Of a DNA stretch of 64,000 bases, positions 1 through 8,293 are shown one piece after another (the first letter of the stretch is position 1; every line of letters starts with the position of its first letter). Source of the DNA: Ferrimicrobium sp. (lineage in GTDB: Bacteria; Actinomycetota; Acidimicrobiia; Acidimicrobiales; Acidimicrobiaceae); the NCBI RefSeq assembly GCF_027319265.1, contig NZ_DAHVNP010000037.1, positions 24,341 to 88,340 of the forward strand, in the 5' to 3' direction. The position numbers and the translations under genes are program-made. The notes under the pieces were generated by a model that was not told the origin of the DNA, searched no databases, and saw nothing but the letters and a program-made list of their open reading frames with translations.

Positions 1-36
1 ACTGCATCGACTCTGTCATCGACTCTGTCATCGACC
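1..36. repeat. short tandem repeat, 12-bp unit
   Basis: The first bases contain the unit TCGACTCTGTCA repeated about two and a half times. In frame 3 it reads as a repeated Ile-Asp-Ser-Val, so it may lie inside the 3' end of a gene that begins upstream of the window. No function can be assigned. Confidence 0.6.
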
Positions 37-221
37 GCATCTCCTTCGCTGGTTGCCCAAACGAGGGTCCGCAGAGAAGGGCTGCAATATCCGCACCCAA
101 GCACAGCCGCCCTGCACTGACCTCCCTCTCCTCCTTCCGCGCCACCGGACCCCACGATCCCTCCGATCCCCACCGTCCACTCCAACCGATACCAGCACCC
201 ACTCTGCGATGCCGTTCCTGA
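3..221 (+). CDS. possible 3' end of an upstream gene (partial)
   Basis: Frame 3 is open from the left edge to a TGA at 219-221 and has a strong bias to C at third codon positions, as real genes here do. The peptide begins CIDSVIDSVIDRISF and becomes Pro/Arg/Ser-rich. It could be the tail of a gene belonging to the pilus locus that follows. The product is not recognisable and the call rests on base composition only; the other two plus frames are also open for part of this stretch. Confidence 0.2.
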   Translation, partial: CIDSVIDSVIDRISFAGCPNEGPQRRAAISAPKHSRPALTSLSSFRATGPHDPSDPHRPLQPIPAPTLRCRS

Positions 222-560
222 ACAAGCGGCGACTACTTGTCGACCGGGGACGTTCACCAACCGCAGCTGAGCAGTCCGGACATCTGCAACCAAGCCGAAT
301 GGGCGTCAACGTCTACAACAATGATGCCCAGTGCCGCTCCGCGAAGGGCCGATTTGCGAAGCTAGTCTGGCTCCATAGCTTGCCTTCCACCGCCACCATT
401 CCAGTCTTCTCATCGCCACGCACACCAAGAGTGACAGCTCAACCACTCACCTGGCTATGCCTTTTGTTGAGGAGTGATCACGTCATAGAAATAATCAGAT
501 CTACCAAATTTGGCCGCCCCCACGCCACCATACCTGCCCGAAAAAACTCGCCGTGATGCC
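222..560. other. intergenic, no supported gene
   Basis: Nothing convincing is encoded here. A plus-strand open frame runs to base 556 but its translation is low-complexity, rich in Arg/Pro/Ser, and unlike a folded protein. The stretch ends directly at the promoter of the pilin operon. Confidence 0.5.
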
Positions 561-589
561 TTGACAGGTCGACCAGAGCTATCTAAGAT
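561..589 (+). promoter_or_regulatory. sigma-70-type promoter of the pilin operon
   Basis: TTGACA (561-566), a 17-bp spacer, then TAAGAT (584-589), a near-consensus housekeeping promoter. Transcription would start near base 596, leaving a short leader with the Shine-Dalgarno AAGGAAGGAG (601-610) before the ATG at 617. Confidence 0.65.
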
Positions 590-616
590 AGAGAAAATCC
601 AAGGAAGGAGAATGCA

Positions 617-892
617 ATGCCGACATGGAAGTTGGCGCGAGTATCGTCGACCGTTCATTACGCGGTTAGCCGGTGCATCGTGACCCTCACACTCATCGCC
701 ACCGACCTATGGGGGTTTATGGGCACCCAACTCGGCGACTTAGGCGATGAGACAGGCGAAGGGGTCATTTCAACCGCCATCGTAGTAATGATCATGGCGT
801 TCCTCGCTGTGGGGCTCTGGGTCGCGTTCAAGCTCATCATGTCAAATGCGACAAGCTCGATCTCGACCCAGGTCTCACAAATTGGCCAATGA
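617..892 (+). CDS. small single-span membrane protein, candidate Flp/Tad pilin
   Basis: This 91-residue protein has a charged N-terminal part, then DETGEGVISTAIVVMIMAF leading into one long hydrophobic segment (about residues 49-73) and a polar tail, the shape of actinobacterial Tad-locus pilins and pseudopilins. Such proteins are cleaved before the hydrophobic helix and assembled into a thin fibre. A strong Shine-Dalgarno and promoter precede it, and its TGA overlaps the next start (ATGA), so it heads an operon of small one-span proteins. The assignment is from architecture and context; the classical Flp motif is not exact. Confidence 0.6.
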   Translation: MPTWKLARVSSTVHYAVSRCIVTLTLIATDLWGFMGTQLGDLGDETGEGVISTAIVVMIMAFLAVGLWVAFKLIMSNATSSISTQVSQIGQ

Positions 893-1446
893 AGAGGCAA
901 CTGATACCAGTACCAGGGCTTCAAAGACCGAAGAGCCCCAAAATCTGTTCCACCCTAGACGATAGTACGATCAGCCAATCGCGAGGGTTCCAGCGTGGTA
1001 AGATCCGATGGAACCCCCTGGCTGCTAGCACGCCAGGCGATGTCGTAGCCGACGGTCTGCCGACTAGCACAATTCCCAGATCGATTTCCTCGATGCGAGA
1101 GAGTGGTGGCTCTTCCTTGCTAACGACACTCGTTGCCGGGACCGTGGGTATGATTCTTCTTATTCTCGCCGTCCAATCCACGACCGCAATCATCGAATGG
1201 GTACAGCTCAATGCGCTCGCCAACCGCACCGCAATACTGGCCGCCAGTAATCTATCTCAAGGCATCCCCTTTGCCGTTCATAGTGCCGAAAACTCACTCG
1301 CATCATCCGGTTTATTAGGCTCACACGACACCGATATCCACTGGTCCATCAATGGGCAAACCGTGACGCTTACCCTCCAGCGATCCATCCCACTTCTGAC
1401 TGGATCGACCGCTCTCTCTGCTCGCGCTACCGCGTTGGTCAACTAG
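889..1446 (+). CDS. TadE-like pilus protein
   Basis: The 185-residue product has a polar N-terminal third, then one hydrophobic helix (about residues 78-105, SSLLTTLVAGTVGMILLILA) and a predicted extracytoplasmic C-terminal domain. This is the layout of TadE-type minor pseudopilins. It overlaps the preceding gene by 4 bp (ATGA), indicating translational coupling. The N-terminal extension of about 70 residues is longer than usual; an internal ATG at 1092 would give a protein starting MRESGGSSLL, closer to the usual size, but no Shine-Dalgarno precedes it. Function in pilus assembly is inferred from neighbours. Confidence 0.55.
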   Translation: MKRQLIPVPGLQRPKSPKICSTLDDSTISQSRGFQRGKIRWNPLAASTPGDVVADGLPTSTIPRSISSMRESGGSSLLTTLVAGTVGMILLILAVQSTTAIIEWVQLNALANRTAILAASNLSQGIPFAVHSAENSLASSGLLGSHDTDIHWSINGQTVTLTLQRSIPLLTGSTALSARATALVN

Positions 1447-1451
1447 CCGAC

Positions 1452-1901
1452 ATGATGAGACCATTGGTCATGCCAGCCGAACGGGATCAGGTGAGCACCG
1501 GAGGATTCATCGATCTCGTCACCCTCCTCTTTGTCAGCGTCATCGTGCTCCTGGTGCTTATCCCCTTCCTTATCGGCACGATTCGAATCGTCAGCCTCAA
1601 ACAGCAGCTCGATCAACGCGCATGGAATCTGCTACGGATCTCCACGCTAACGGGAGCCCTACCGCCATCGACGGTTCGCGTCCAGGGTGCAATGGCCAAC
1701 ATCACCCTGCAGGGTGCGCTGCAGGGTTGCCAAACAGACAGACTCATTCTCTCAACAACGCTCACCCTTCCAGGGCTTGCGCTGCTAGGAGCATCGATCG
1801 CAACGTATCACGTCATCGGTTCGGCAACGATCGCCACTGGTGCTTATCGCACTCCAGACCAGTTGGGATTCAACTGTGCTCCCTTCACACAGGGAAGCTA
1901 A
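1452..1901 (+). CDS. TadE-like pilus protein
   Basis: This 149-residue protein starts with a short cytoplasmic segment, has one hydrophobic helix near residues 19-45 (IDLVTLLFVSVIVLLVLIPF) and ends in an extracytoplasmic domain with two cysteines that could pair. It is third in a run of four similarly built genes. No Shine-Dalgarno is evident at the tandem ATGATG start five bases after the previous stop, so it is probably translated by coupling. Family membership is by architecture and position. Confidence 0.5.
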   Translation: MMRPLVMPAERDQVSTGGFIDLVTLLFVSVIVLLVLIPFLIGTIRIVSLKQQLDQRAWNLLRISTLTGALPPSTVRVQGAMANITLQGALQGCQTDRLILSTTLTLPGLALLGASIATYHVIGSATIATGAYRTPDQLGFNCAPFTQGS

Positions 1902-2355
1902 CCGTCGAGCCGCCGACAGCGGCTCAGCGCTCATTTTGGTGCCGCTCATCGCACTGGTGGTCGTCATCCTCATGACCATCGCCATCAACACCGCCGCACT
2001 CTATCTGGCGCAGCATCAGCTCACCGAGGTGGCTGAGGCCTGTGCCATCCAAGGCACCCGTGCCCTCGACCCAGTCTCCTACTACTCAGAAGGGGTCCTC
2101 GCTCTTGCCCCATCGGCCGCTCGAGGGGACGTCATGGCCTGCGTAGCGCACGAAAGCACTCGGCTCACCCACGTCACCGTCTCCTTCCCCACATCACTGA
2201 GTCTGACCGTCACGCTCACCCAGCGACAGCGGACACCCCTTCTCAATCTCCTCAGCATCGATCATGACTCGCTCAGTGCATCGGCGACAGCAGTTGCCCT
2301 GGCAAGTCCTCCTCATCGCGGCGCCTTCACCAGCGACAGGACCAGCTTTCACTGA
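1840..2355 (+). CDS. TadG/TadE-like pilus protein (Flp pilus assembly)
   Basis: The core sequence ADSGSALILVPLIALVVVIL is followed by a long amphipathic stretch (AALYLAQHQLTEVAEACAIQ). This is the hallmark N-terminus of putative Flp pilus-assembly TadE/G-like proteins, in which the pseudopilin-like helix is followed by a coiled region and the ACA-x-GTRALD motif. The first possible start (1840) overlaps the previous gene by 62 bp. A GTG at 1876, closer to the conserved helix, is a more natural start. This is the most recognisable member of the four-gene set and is what makes a Tad locus likely. Confidence 0.65.
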   Translation: MLIALQTSWDSTVLPSHREANRRAADSGSALILVPLIALVVVILMTIAINTAALYLAQHQLTEVAEACAIQGTRALDPVSYYSEGVLALAPSAARGDVMACVAHESTRLTHVTVSFPTSLSLTVTLTQRQRTPLLNLLSIDHDSLSASATAVALASPPHRGAFTSDRTSFH

Positions 2356-2427
2356 GGTCTTGACTCATCGATCTTCGCCAACCCGACACCCCAGGGATCT
2401 CAAAGTGAGGGGCAAGGACCGGCTAGG

Positions 2428-3312
2428 GTGTTGAAGGTGATGCCAATTCAACACGTACCCGTCGATGCACACCTCTCCTCCGACCAACACCAACTTCTCA
2501 TCGCTCGATCGCTTGGCTTAGCTCTGGGTCTGGAGACACGCGGACCGCTCGCTCGCCTAGAACTCAGTGAACCTTCGCCCGCCCCGGTGATCGCACGCGA
2601 GGCCAATGGTGCACGTTATGCCATCGCGAATCGACGAATACTCCTCGATGGGGCGACCAACTTTCGCGATGCTGGTGGTCGACAAGGCGTCGGTGGTGCC
2701 TTGGTCGACTGGCGCACTCACTACCGCTCCGAAAACCTGGCCAGGATCACCGCACATGATTGGGAGAGCATCGAACGTCTTGGCATTGACCTGATCATCG
2801 ATCTTCGCCACGCCGACGAGTCTGACCTTGCACCGTCGAAGGCACCCGGTCACATCACTACCGTGCAGATCCCAATCGTTGGCAACCTCGCGGGTCATGC
2901 AGATGCCACGCGTGCACTCCTTGAGGGCCTAGTCGATCGAATCGACGACGAGGCGATGAAGGCGATGTATCTCGACCTCGTTGCTCAACACGAAAAGGAT
3001 CTCATGACCGCCTTCGAGCTCTATCGCGACCACGACCAACCCGTCCTTGTGCACTGCACCGCCGGGAAGGATCGCACGGGTATCGTCGTGGCACTTTGGC
3101 AGCTCTCACAGGGTGTCAGCATGCGCGACATCCTAGAGGACTATCGTCTCTCGTCCCTCTATCGGACGTTACCACGTTTCTTAACTCTTCGGCCAGATCT
3201 CCTCGCCGCCCATGTCAACCCACGCAACATCCACAGCTACCTCTCAACGCAGAATGCATCGCTGACGGCGGCCCTCACAGCACTCGACGTCGACGAGATT
3301 GGGTCCCGTTAA
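2428..3312 (+). CDS. tyrosine-protein phosphatase (Y_phosphatase3 type)
   Basis: The product carries the phosphatase P-loop HCTAGKDRTG (H209-G218 counting from GTG 2428), i.e. the CX5R signature with nucleophilic Cys210 and Arg216, and an upstream FRDAGG motif typical of the bacterial dual-specificity/tyrosine phosphatase family PF13350 (MptpB-like). Length (294 aa) fits. It would remove phosphate from tyrosine or serine of proteins, or from phosphoinositides, in the cytosol. Start choice is uncertain: GTG 2428 and ATG 2440 are both possible. It is alone between the pilin operon and acs, with no obvious partner. Confidence 0.8.
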   Translation: MLKVMPIQHVPVDAHLSSDQHQLLIARSLGLALGLETRGPLARLELSEPSPAPVIAREANGARYAIANRRILLDGATNFRDAGGRQGVGGALVDWRTHYRSENLARITAHDWESIERLGIDLIIDLRHADESDLAPSKAPGHITTVQIPIVGNLAGHADATRALLEGLVDRIDDEAMKAMYLDLVAQHEKDLMTAFELYRDHDQPVLVHCTAGKDRTGIVVALWQLSQGVSMRDILEDYRLSSLYRTLPRFLTLRPDLLAAHVNPRNIHSYLSTQNASLTAALTALDVDEIGSR

Positions 3313-3597
3313 CGACACGGCAATTGGTGGAGCTAGGAACTCGCATCGACCTCCTGGGTCATGGGTGCCCGTATACCCACCACGTTTGTGGGGGTGTCAG
3401 GGAGCATGAAAGGCGAGATCGCCTGCCTTGATCGACGCAACACATTGCTCACAATTGCAACCCCCTGTAGCAATATTTGCGAGTGCAACGACTGACACTT
3501 GTTCCCTCTAGCATCTCTTGTTGGCGCACCAAGGTCCTGATGGAGTGCGATATTTGCGATCGACGACACCATGACGGCCACAGCATCACCTGCCTAA
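3313..3597. other. intergenic region upstream of acs
   Basis: No gene is supported. Two small inverted repeats are visible: CCCAC/GTGGG around 3377-3392 after the phosphatase gene, and AGGCGA-GA-TCGCCT at 3411-3424. Neither has a T-tract, so they are weak terminator candidates; the second could be a protein-binding palindrome. Confidence 0.4.
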
Positions 3598-3626
3598 TTG
3601 ACAAGGTCGTAACAAAGCACTACGCT
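3598..3626 (+). promoter_or_regulatory. candidate promoter of acs
   Basis: TTGACA (3598-3603), a 17-bp spacer and TACGCT (3621-3626, fitting TANNNT) lie about 70 bp before the acs start, giving an untranslated leader of roughly 60 bases. The -35 is perfect; the -10 is weaker. Confidence 0.5.
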
Positions 3627-3694
3627 TTGGTCAGCGACCACGGATGTCGCAGCAGAGAACGAACAGCGTTCCAGACCGCTTCTAAGGGGGAAGA

Positions 3695-5674
3695 ATGGCC
3701 GACGATGGCGCAACAATTGAAGCACTATTTTCTGAGGGACGAAAATTCGAGCCGCCAACACATCTGCGAGAGACGGCAGCGATCAACTCGCCCGCAATCT
3801 ATCACGAAGGTGAGGACTACGAGACCTACTGGGCCAACCAAGCCGAACGAGTGTTGTGGAGGCGCCGGTGGGACCGAGTGCTTGATTGGTCGAATCCTCC
3901 CTTCGCACGGTGGTTTGACGGAGCCACCCTCAACATCACCGAGAGCTGTCTCGACCGGCATGCGGCCGCCACCCCTCACAAGGTGGCCTACTACTTCGAG
4001 GGAGAGGAGGGTGACACCAGAACCCTCACCTATGCCGACCTCTTGGCTGAGGTATCTCGGCTTGCGAACGGATTGAGTTCGCTTGGGGTCACCAAGGGTG
4101 ATCGTGTGGCGATCTACATGGGCATGATCCCGGAATTTCCGATCGCATTGCTCGCTTGTGCGCGACTCGGCGCGATTCATTCAGTCGTCTTTGGCGGGTT
4201 CTCCCCGGAGGCACTCGCCGATCGTATCAACGATGCTCAAGCCAAGGTGCTCATCACCTGTGATCAGTCCCGACGCAAAGGCCAACTCGTTGAACTCAAA
4301 GCTTTTGCCGATCGGGCGCTCGAGAACGCTCCATCAGTCGAGCATGTCGTCGTCGTCGAGCGTACCGGCAACGATGTCGCCATGCAAGAGGGCCGAGATA
4401 TCACCTATCGGGCACTGACCGAAAGCCAGCCTTCGGTCCGCGAAGCGACCGAAACCTCAAGCGAAGACCCGCTCTACATCCTCTATACCTCCGGCACCAC
4501 GGGGCGCCCGAAGGGCATCCTCCACACCACTGGAGGGTATCTCGTCGGTGTAGCAACCACGCATGCGCAGGTCTTTGACCTTCGACCTGATGACGTCTAC
4601 TGGTGCACCGCTGACATCGGATGGGTCACCGGCCATAGCTATATCGTCTATGGACCCTTGGCCAACGGAGCAACGAGCGTCCTCTATGAAGGGGTACCCG
4701 ACTATCCGGATAAGGACCGCTACTGGGCGATCATCGAAAAGTACCGGGTAACCCAGCTCTACACCGCCCCAACCTCGATCCGTACCTTCATGAAGTGGGG
4801 AACGGAGTTCCCCGACCGCCACAATATGGAGTCGCTACGCATTATCGGCACCGTCGGTGAACCCATCAACCCAGAGGCATGGATGTGGTACCGGCGGGTG
4901 ATTGGTGGAGATCGGTGTCCGGTCGTAGATACTTGGTGGCAGACGGAGACGGGGAACATGATGATCGCTCCTCTACCGGCCATCACCGCCGCCAAACCTG
5001 GATCTGCCACGATCCCCCTGCCCGGAATAGGTGCTGACATTGTCAATGAAGATGGAGACTCGGTTCCACTGGGTGGCGGAGGCTACCTCGTATTGACCCA
5101 CCCATGGCCCGCCATGGCCCGCACGATCTTCGGCGACCCTGATCGATTTGTCGATACGTATTGGTCACGGTTTTCAAACCCAAGCGCGGGAGTTTGGCGC
5201 TACTTTGCTGGTGACGGAGCCAAACGTGACGAGGATGGCTACTACTGGCTCCTCGGACGCGTCGATGATGTCATGAACGTCTCCGGCCATCGGATCTCGA
5301 CACTCGAGGTGGAATCAGCACTCGTCGATCATCCATCGGTTGCTGAAGCAGCAGTCATTGGACGCAACGACCCTATCACCGGCCAGGCGATTGCGGCCTT
5401 TGTCACCCTCCGATCGGGAATCGTTGGGAGCGAAGCCCTCATACTTGAGCTCCGCGATCATGTCGCAGACAAGATTGGGAAAATAGCACGGCCAGCCTCC
5501 ATCGTCTTTACCGATGAACTACCAAAGACGCGCTCTGGGAAAATCATGCGCCGACTGCTGCGCGACATCTCCGAGCAACGCAAACTCGGCGACGTCACCA
5601 CGCTCGCCAACGCCGATGTCGTGCAAGAGATCGCTGATCGAGCACAGTCGATGAAGGCCTCGACCGAGGAGTAG
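3695..5674 (+). CDS. acsA: acetyl-CoA synthetase (AMP-forming)
   Basis: This 659-residue enzyme activates acetate with ATP and CoA to acetyl-CoA through acetyl-AMP. It has the acyl-adenylate motif YTSGTTGRPKG near residues 264-274, the VDTWWQTETG segment whose Trp shapes the acetate pocket, and the C-terminal PKTRSGKIMRR (610-620) with Lys616 as the catalytic lysine, a known acetylation target. Full length is normal for Acs. The start has a strong Shine-Dalgarno (AAGGGGGAA) before ATG 3695. The acetate/succinate transporter gene follows in the same direction about 500 bp downstream, which fits acetate scavenging. Confidence 0.95.
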   Translation: MADDGATIEALFSEGRKFEPPTHLRETAAINSPAIYHEGEDYETYWANQAERVLWRRRWDRVLDWSNPPFARWFDGATLNITESCLDRHAAATPHKVAYYFEGEEGDTRTLTYADLLAEVSRLANGLSSLGVTKGDRVAIYMGMIPEFPIALLACARLGAIHSVVFGGFSPEALADRINDAQAKVLITCDQSRRKGQLVELKAFADRALENAPSVEHVVVVERTGNDVAMQEGRDITYRALTESQPSVREATETSSEDPLYILYTSGTTGRPKGILHTTGGYLVGVATTHAQVFDLRPDDVYWCTADIGWVTGHSYIVYGPLANGATSVLYEGVPDYPDKDRYWAIIEKYRVTQLYTAPTSIRTFMKWGTEFPDRHNMESLRIIGTVGEPINPEAWMWYRRVIGGDRCPVVDTWWQTETGNMMIAPLPAITAAKPGSATIPLPGIGADIVNEDGDSVPLGGGGYLVLTHPWPAMARTIFGDPDRFVDTYWSRFSNPSAGVWRYFAGDGAKRDEDGYYWLLGRVDDVMNVSGHRISTLEVESALVDHPSVAEAAVIGRNDPITGQAIAAFVTLRSGIVGSEALILELRDHVADKIGKIARPASIVFTDELPKTRSGKIMRRLLRDISEQRKLGDVTTLANADVVQEIADRAQSMKASTEE

Positions 5675-6118
5675 CACCTCATCATCAGTCACACCGCGCC
5701 AGGGGATGGGGGATTGCAGATGAAGACAACAAATTCGACCAAGACATATTGGTACCTCGTGGGTCATGATTGACGAACCCGTAAGGTCAATCTGTCACAA
5801 GGACTAAGCGCCCATCGCCAACACCGATGGGTCCAAACAGGGGGGAAATGGACGAGCTAGTTCCACACACGCTACGCCAACAACAGAGACGAAGGCTTCA
5901 ACCACAGCGCCTTCAGCCACAGCGACAGCGATCATGTTCACCCGTCGATGTGCGATCGCATCGACGGAAAGCACCACCGTGGACAACCACTGCAGACCCC
6001 TCGAGCAACGGGTTGACCCTCTCTCCAGAACCAACGACAGGGGGTTGCCTATCGTATTAGAACTTCACGACCGCGGAATCAGGACCTACAACAATCTGCT
6101 CATCTACACCAAATCATC
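5675..6118. other. long intergenic region between acs and the acetate transporter gene
   Basis: No gene is supported: the short open frames are Arg/Pro/Gln-rich shadows. A stem-loop CCCATCG/CGATGGG with a 7-base loop lies at 5811-5831. The length (about 500 bp with the operator below) is large for this region of the genome and may hold the transporter promoter and a leader. Confidence 0.4.
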
Positions 6119-6137
6119 GTTCCTGTCGTACAGGAAC
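6119..6137. promoter_or_regulatory. perfect inverted repeat upstream of acetate transporter, candidate operator
   Basis: GTTCCTGT-CGT-ACAGGAAC is a perfect 8-bp inverted repeat with a 3-bp centre, 36 bp before the ATG at 6173. The 3-base loop and position just upstream of the Shine-Dalgarno fit either a protein operator or a translation-controlling hairpin. The binding protein is unknown. Confidence 0.5.
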
Positions 6138-6172
6138 ACGTAAGTACCTTCTCACAGAAGAAAGGAACGTAC

Positions 6173-6808
6173 ATGTCAGCTAAGGAAACCTATGCGGATC
6201 CCGGACATTGGGCGGTTACTGCATTCTCAGCTACGTCGCTGATGCTGGGTATCATCAATGCCCATCTCATCAGTGGAACAGCCGTCGGCATTATCATCCC
6301 AACAGCCTTCATCTTCGGCGGCATCGTCCAGATCATCGCCGCCATCATCGAGGTTGCGCGTGGCAGCACCTTCGGGGCGGTGGCCTTTGGATCATACGGT
6401 CCATTTTGGATCATTGTCGGCCTCTATCTACAGTTCTACGCCAAGACCGTAGCTCCGGCAAGTGTCGGCACCGCCTTTGCACTCTTCCTATGGATGTTCG
6501 CGATCATCTCCCTCTATCTCTTTATCGCATCACTCAAGACCGACGTCGTCCTCGCGATCATCCTCTTCCTCTTAGTGATCACCTTCGTGCTTCTTGCCCT
6601 CGGACAAGGAATGAATTCGACGAGCCTGACGGAAGCCGGCGGTTGGGCAACCATCATCTTCGCTGTCCTCGGCTTCTACCATGCGGCCTCCGGCACGATC
6701 GCTTCGACATGGGGGCGGGTACTGCTACCGGTAGGACCGCTCACGCCAAAACCGATGGTACCACCAGATCAGGATCCACACCATGTGATGTCACCAGTAG
6801 ATCGCTGA
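6173..6808 (+). CDS. acetate uptake transporter, GPR1/FUN34/YaaH (SatP) family
   Basis: A 211-residue integral membrane protein with about six hydrophobic helices and the family's N-terminal layout: a short polar leader ending ADPGHWAVTAFS before the first helix, glycine-rich helices (FIFGGIVQIIAAIIEVARG, the conserved GGxxQxxAG-like segment), and GSYGPFW. Family members import acetate or succinate, probably with protons. It follows acsA, so imported acetate can be activated at once. The Shine-Dalgarno AGAAAGGAA precedes ATG 6173. The canonical NPAPLGL signature is degenerate, so the substrate could differ. Confidence 0.85.
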   Translation: MSAKETYADPGHWAVTAFSATSLMLGIINAHLISGTAVGIIIPTAFIFGGIVQIIAAIIEVARGSTFGAVAFGSYGPFWIIVGLYLQFYAKTVAPASVGTAFALFLWMFAIISLYLFIASLKTDVVLAIILFLLVITFVLLALGQGMNSTSLTEAGGWATIIFAVLGFYHAASGTIASTWGRVLLPVGPLTPKPMVPPDQDPHHVMSPVDR

Positions 6809-6850
6809 TCTTACCAACCGTCAACGGAGAGACCCCTCTCCCTGCTCCAA

Positions 6851-6887
6851 CCAGTGGCCGACGTCCCCCATGGATGTCGGCCACTGG
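6851..6887. terminator. bidirectional hairpin between convergent genes
   Basis: A perfect 12-bp inverted repeat, CCAGTGGCCGAC (6851-6862) and GTCGGCCACTGG (6876-6887), with a 13-base loop. It sits between the transporter gene and the convergent minus-strand operon. A strong GC stem and location suggest a shared terminator even though the T-tract is short. Confidence 0.7.
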
Positions 6888-6971
6888 CGTTTGCTAGTGA
6901 GACAGTCGACGACGTCAGCCCCGGTTCCCAATCATGTTCGGTCTCTAGCAATGTGGGCAATAACGATGGGC

Positions 6972-7307
6972 TCAACTGGACAGCGAGGCTATCAGCGCAG
7001 CGATCAGCGGTTCAAAGGGACCGCCTCTGAGTATCTGGTAGAGACGCGTGGCCGTCTCGTGTGCACCAGTGCGATCCTGCTCCCGTAGGCACACCGCGAG
7101 CTCTTCAAGCAGGTCTGGTACAGCCTCATAGACGGGAAGTTGATTCAGGCGACGTATCGCAACAGCCCCTTGGCTGAGACCGACGACGTCGCTCGCGATC
7201 GCAGAGCGCAAGGACCGCTCAAGTGCACTGATCACCTCGCGTTGTTGCTGACCGTCCATCTCGACTCTCTCATCCCGCTCTGACGCCACCCGCACCTCGC
7301 TCGCCAA
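6972..7307 (-). CDS. hypothetical protein, last gene of the hrcA operon
   Basis: A 111-residue soluble protein, mostly predicted helical, with no family I recognise. The annotated start is TTG 7307; an ATG at 7259 (MDGQQQREV) behind GAGAGAG is an alternative. It sits 24 bp after the preceding hypothetical gene and in the same direction as the BldD-like regulator, so it probably shares its transcript. Its role is unknown. Confidence 0.6.
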   Translation of the reverse strand: MASEVRVASERDERVEMDGQQQREVISALERSLRSAIASDVVGLSQGAVAIRRLNQLPVYEAVPDLLEELAVCLREQDRTGAHETATRLYQILRGGPFEPLIAALIASLSS

Positions 7308-7331
7308 GGGACCAACGGTGCCACCATAGCT

Positions 7332-7631
7332 TCAGGGTAGCAAGATGACCTGCTTTGGATCCCGCAGCTCTATCAAGGTGACCAGGAGATCACAAAACTG
7401 CTCCTCACTGCTCCACCGGAGCCGTTCAAGCAACGCCCCCGGATCATCGAGCGTGATGCCGACCGATCGTGACAGCACCTCGAGATTCTCGAGATCGCTG
7501 CGGTCGGCCTGGCCTGTTAACAGACCGAGCACCAACGAGACCCGCTCAGCAGGCCGACACTTGCCACGACCTACCTCATCAAGCACATCTCCAAGGGCGA
7601 GGGCTACCTTTTTCGAGATCCCCATATCCAT
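7332..7631 (-). CDS. hypothetical protein downstream of the BldD-like regulator
   Basis: A 99-residue, Leu-rich, predicted all-helical soluble protein (MDMGISKKVALALGDVLDEV at the start). It lies 15 bp after the BldD-like gene on the same strand, which suggests cotranscription and perhaps a linked function, for example a small partner of the regulator. No Shine-Dalgarno is clear. No domain is recognised. Confidence 0.65.
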   Translation of the reverse strand: MDMGISKKVALALGDVLDEVGRGKCRPAERVSLVLGLLTGQADRSDLENLEVLSRSVGITLDDPGALLERLRWSSEEQFCDLLVTLIELRDPKQVILLP

Positions 7632-7646
7632 GGGAAGAACCGTTGG

Positions 7647-8237
7647 CTAACTCGAAACGCGAAGGCCTAGATCATCCAAGAAGGCGATCATATCCTCGAA
7701 TGAGAGTCCAAGAACGGCACCGATGATTTTGAGATCATCGGAACGCACGGTCATGACGCGGCCATTGAAATCCTGCCTTGAAACCTGGATCATCGACAGG
7801 TAGCGGCTAATGAGGTCGCGCTCGGGACCAATCATGGACGAGAGTCTGGCGAGGTCGATCGTACACTTGACCGACCCAGTCACCCGGGACCGCGCCACAC
7901 CGGCGCTGATCTGTCGTTCAAGCCCTGCTAAATCAATCCGACTCTGATCGTCAGTCAACGAAGCTACTCGATCCCGATTGCTAAGTGCAAAGAACTCGCG
8001 ACCGGCGAGCTCTGGTGGCAATAGTTGATCGACACCGACATGGTAGAACTCCGCGAGCCGCTGTAGTCGCGGTACCGAAATTGACCGCTCACCACGTTCA
8101 TAGGCCCCTAGAACCGACGCCTTGAACTCCTTTTCAGAGATCGCCTCGACTGCTTGCAGCGAATAACGTTGCTGCTTGCGTACGGATCGTAACCGCTTCC
8201 CTACTTCGCGTGCGTAGTCTCGCTCCGCCTGATCCAT
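7647..8237 (-). CDS. BldD-like HTH transcriptional regulator with a c-di-GMP-type motif
   Basis: The N-terminal part (residues 10-75) is an XRE-type helix-turn-helix of the BldD class, with FKASVLGAYERGERSISVPR and RLQRLAEFYHV. The C-terminal part contains R154-Q-D-F-N-G-R-V-M-T-V-R165-S-D-D168, matching the RXD-X8-RXXD c-di-GMP binding signature of Streptomyces BldD. BldD dimerises around a c-di-GMP tetramer to repress development genes. I chose ATG 8237 because GAGGAG lies five bases upstream; a start at 8255 is possible. The gene follows rsmE by about 57 bp, so it appears to belong to the heat-shock operon. Ligand binding is inferred. Confidence 0.85.
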   Translation of the reverse strand: MDQAERDYAREVGKRLRSVRKQQRYSLQAVEAISEKEFKASVLGAYERGERSISVPRLQRLAEFYHVGVDQLLPPELAGREFFALSNRDRVASLTDDQSRIDLAGLERQISAGVARSRVTGSVKCTIDLARLSSMIGPERDLISRYLSMIQVSRQDFNGRVMTVRSDDLKIIGAVLGLSFEDMIAFLDDLGLRVSS

Positions 8238-8293
8238 TGACACTCCTCGCTCCATCCCACAGAGGTCACGCGTTTACTCCGTGTAGCCGTATA

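Noticed and set aside
5675..6172. A riboswitch upstream of the acetate transporter
   Set aside because: The hairpins do not match any riboswitch consensus I know (c-di-GMP, c-di-AMP, cobalamin and others); only an inverted repeat can be supported.
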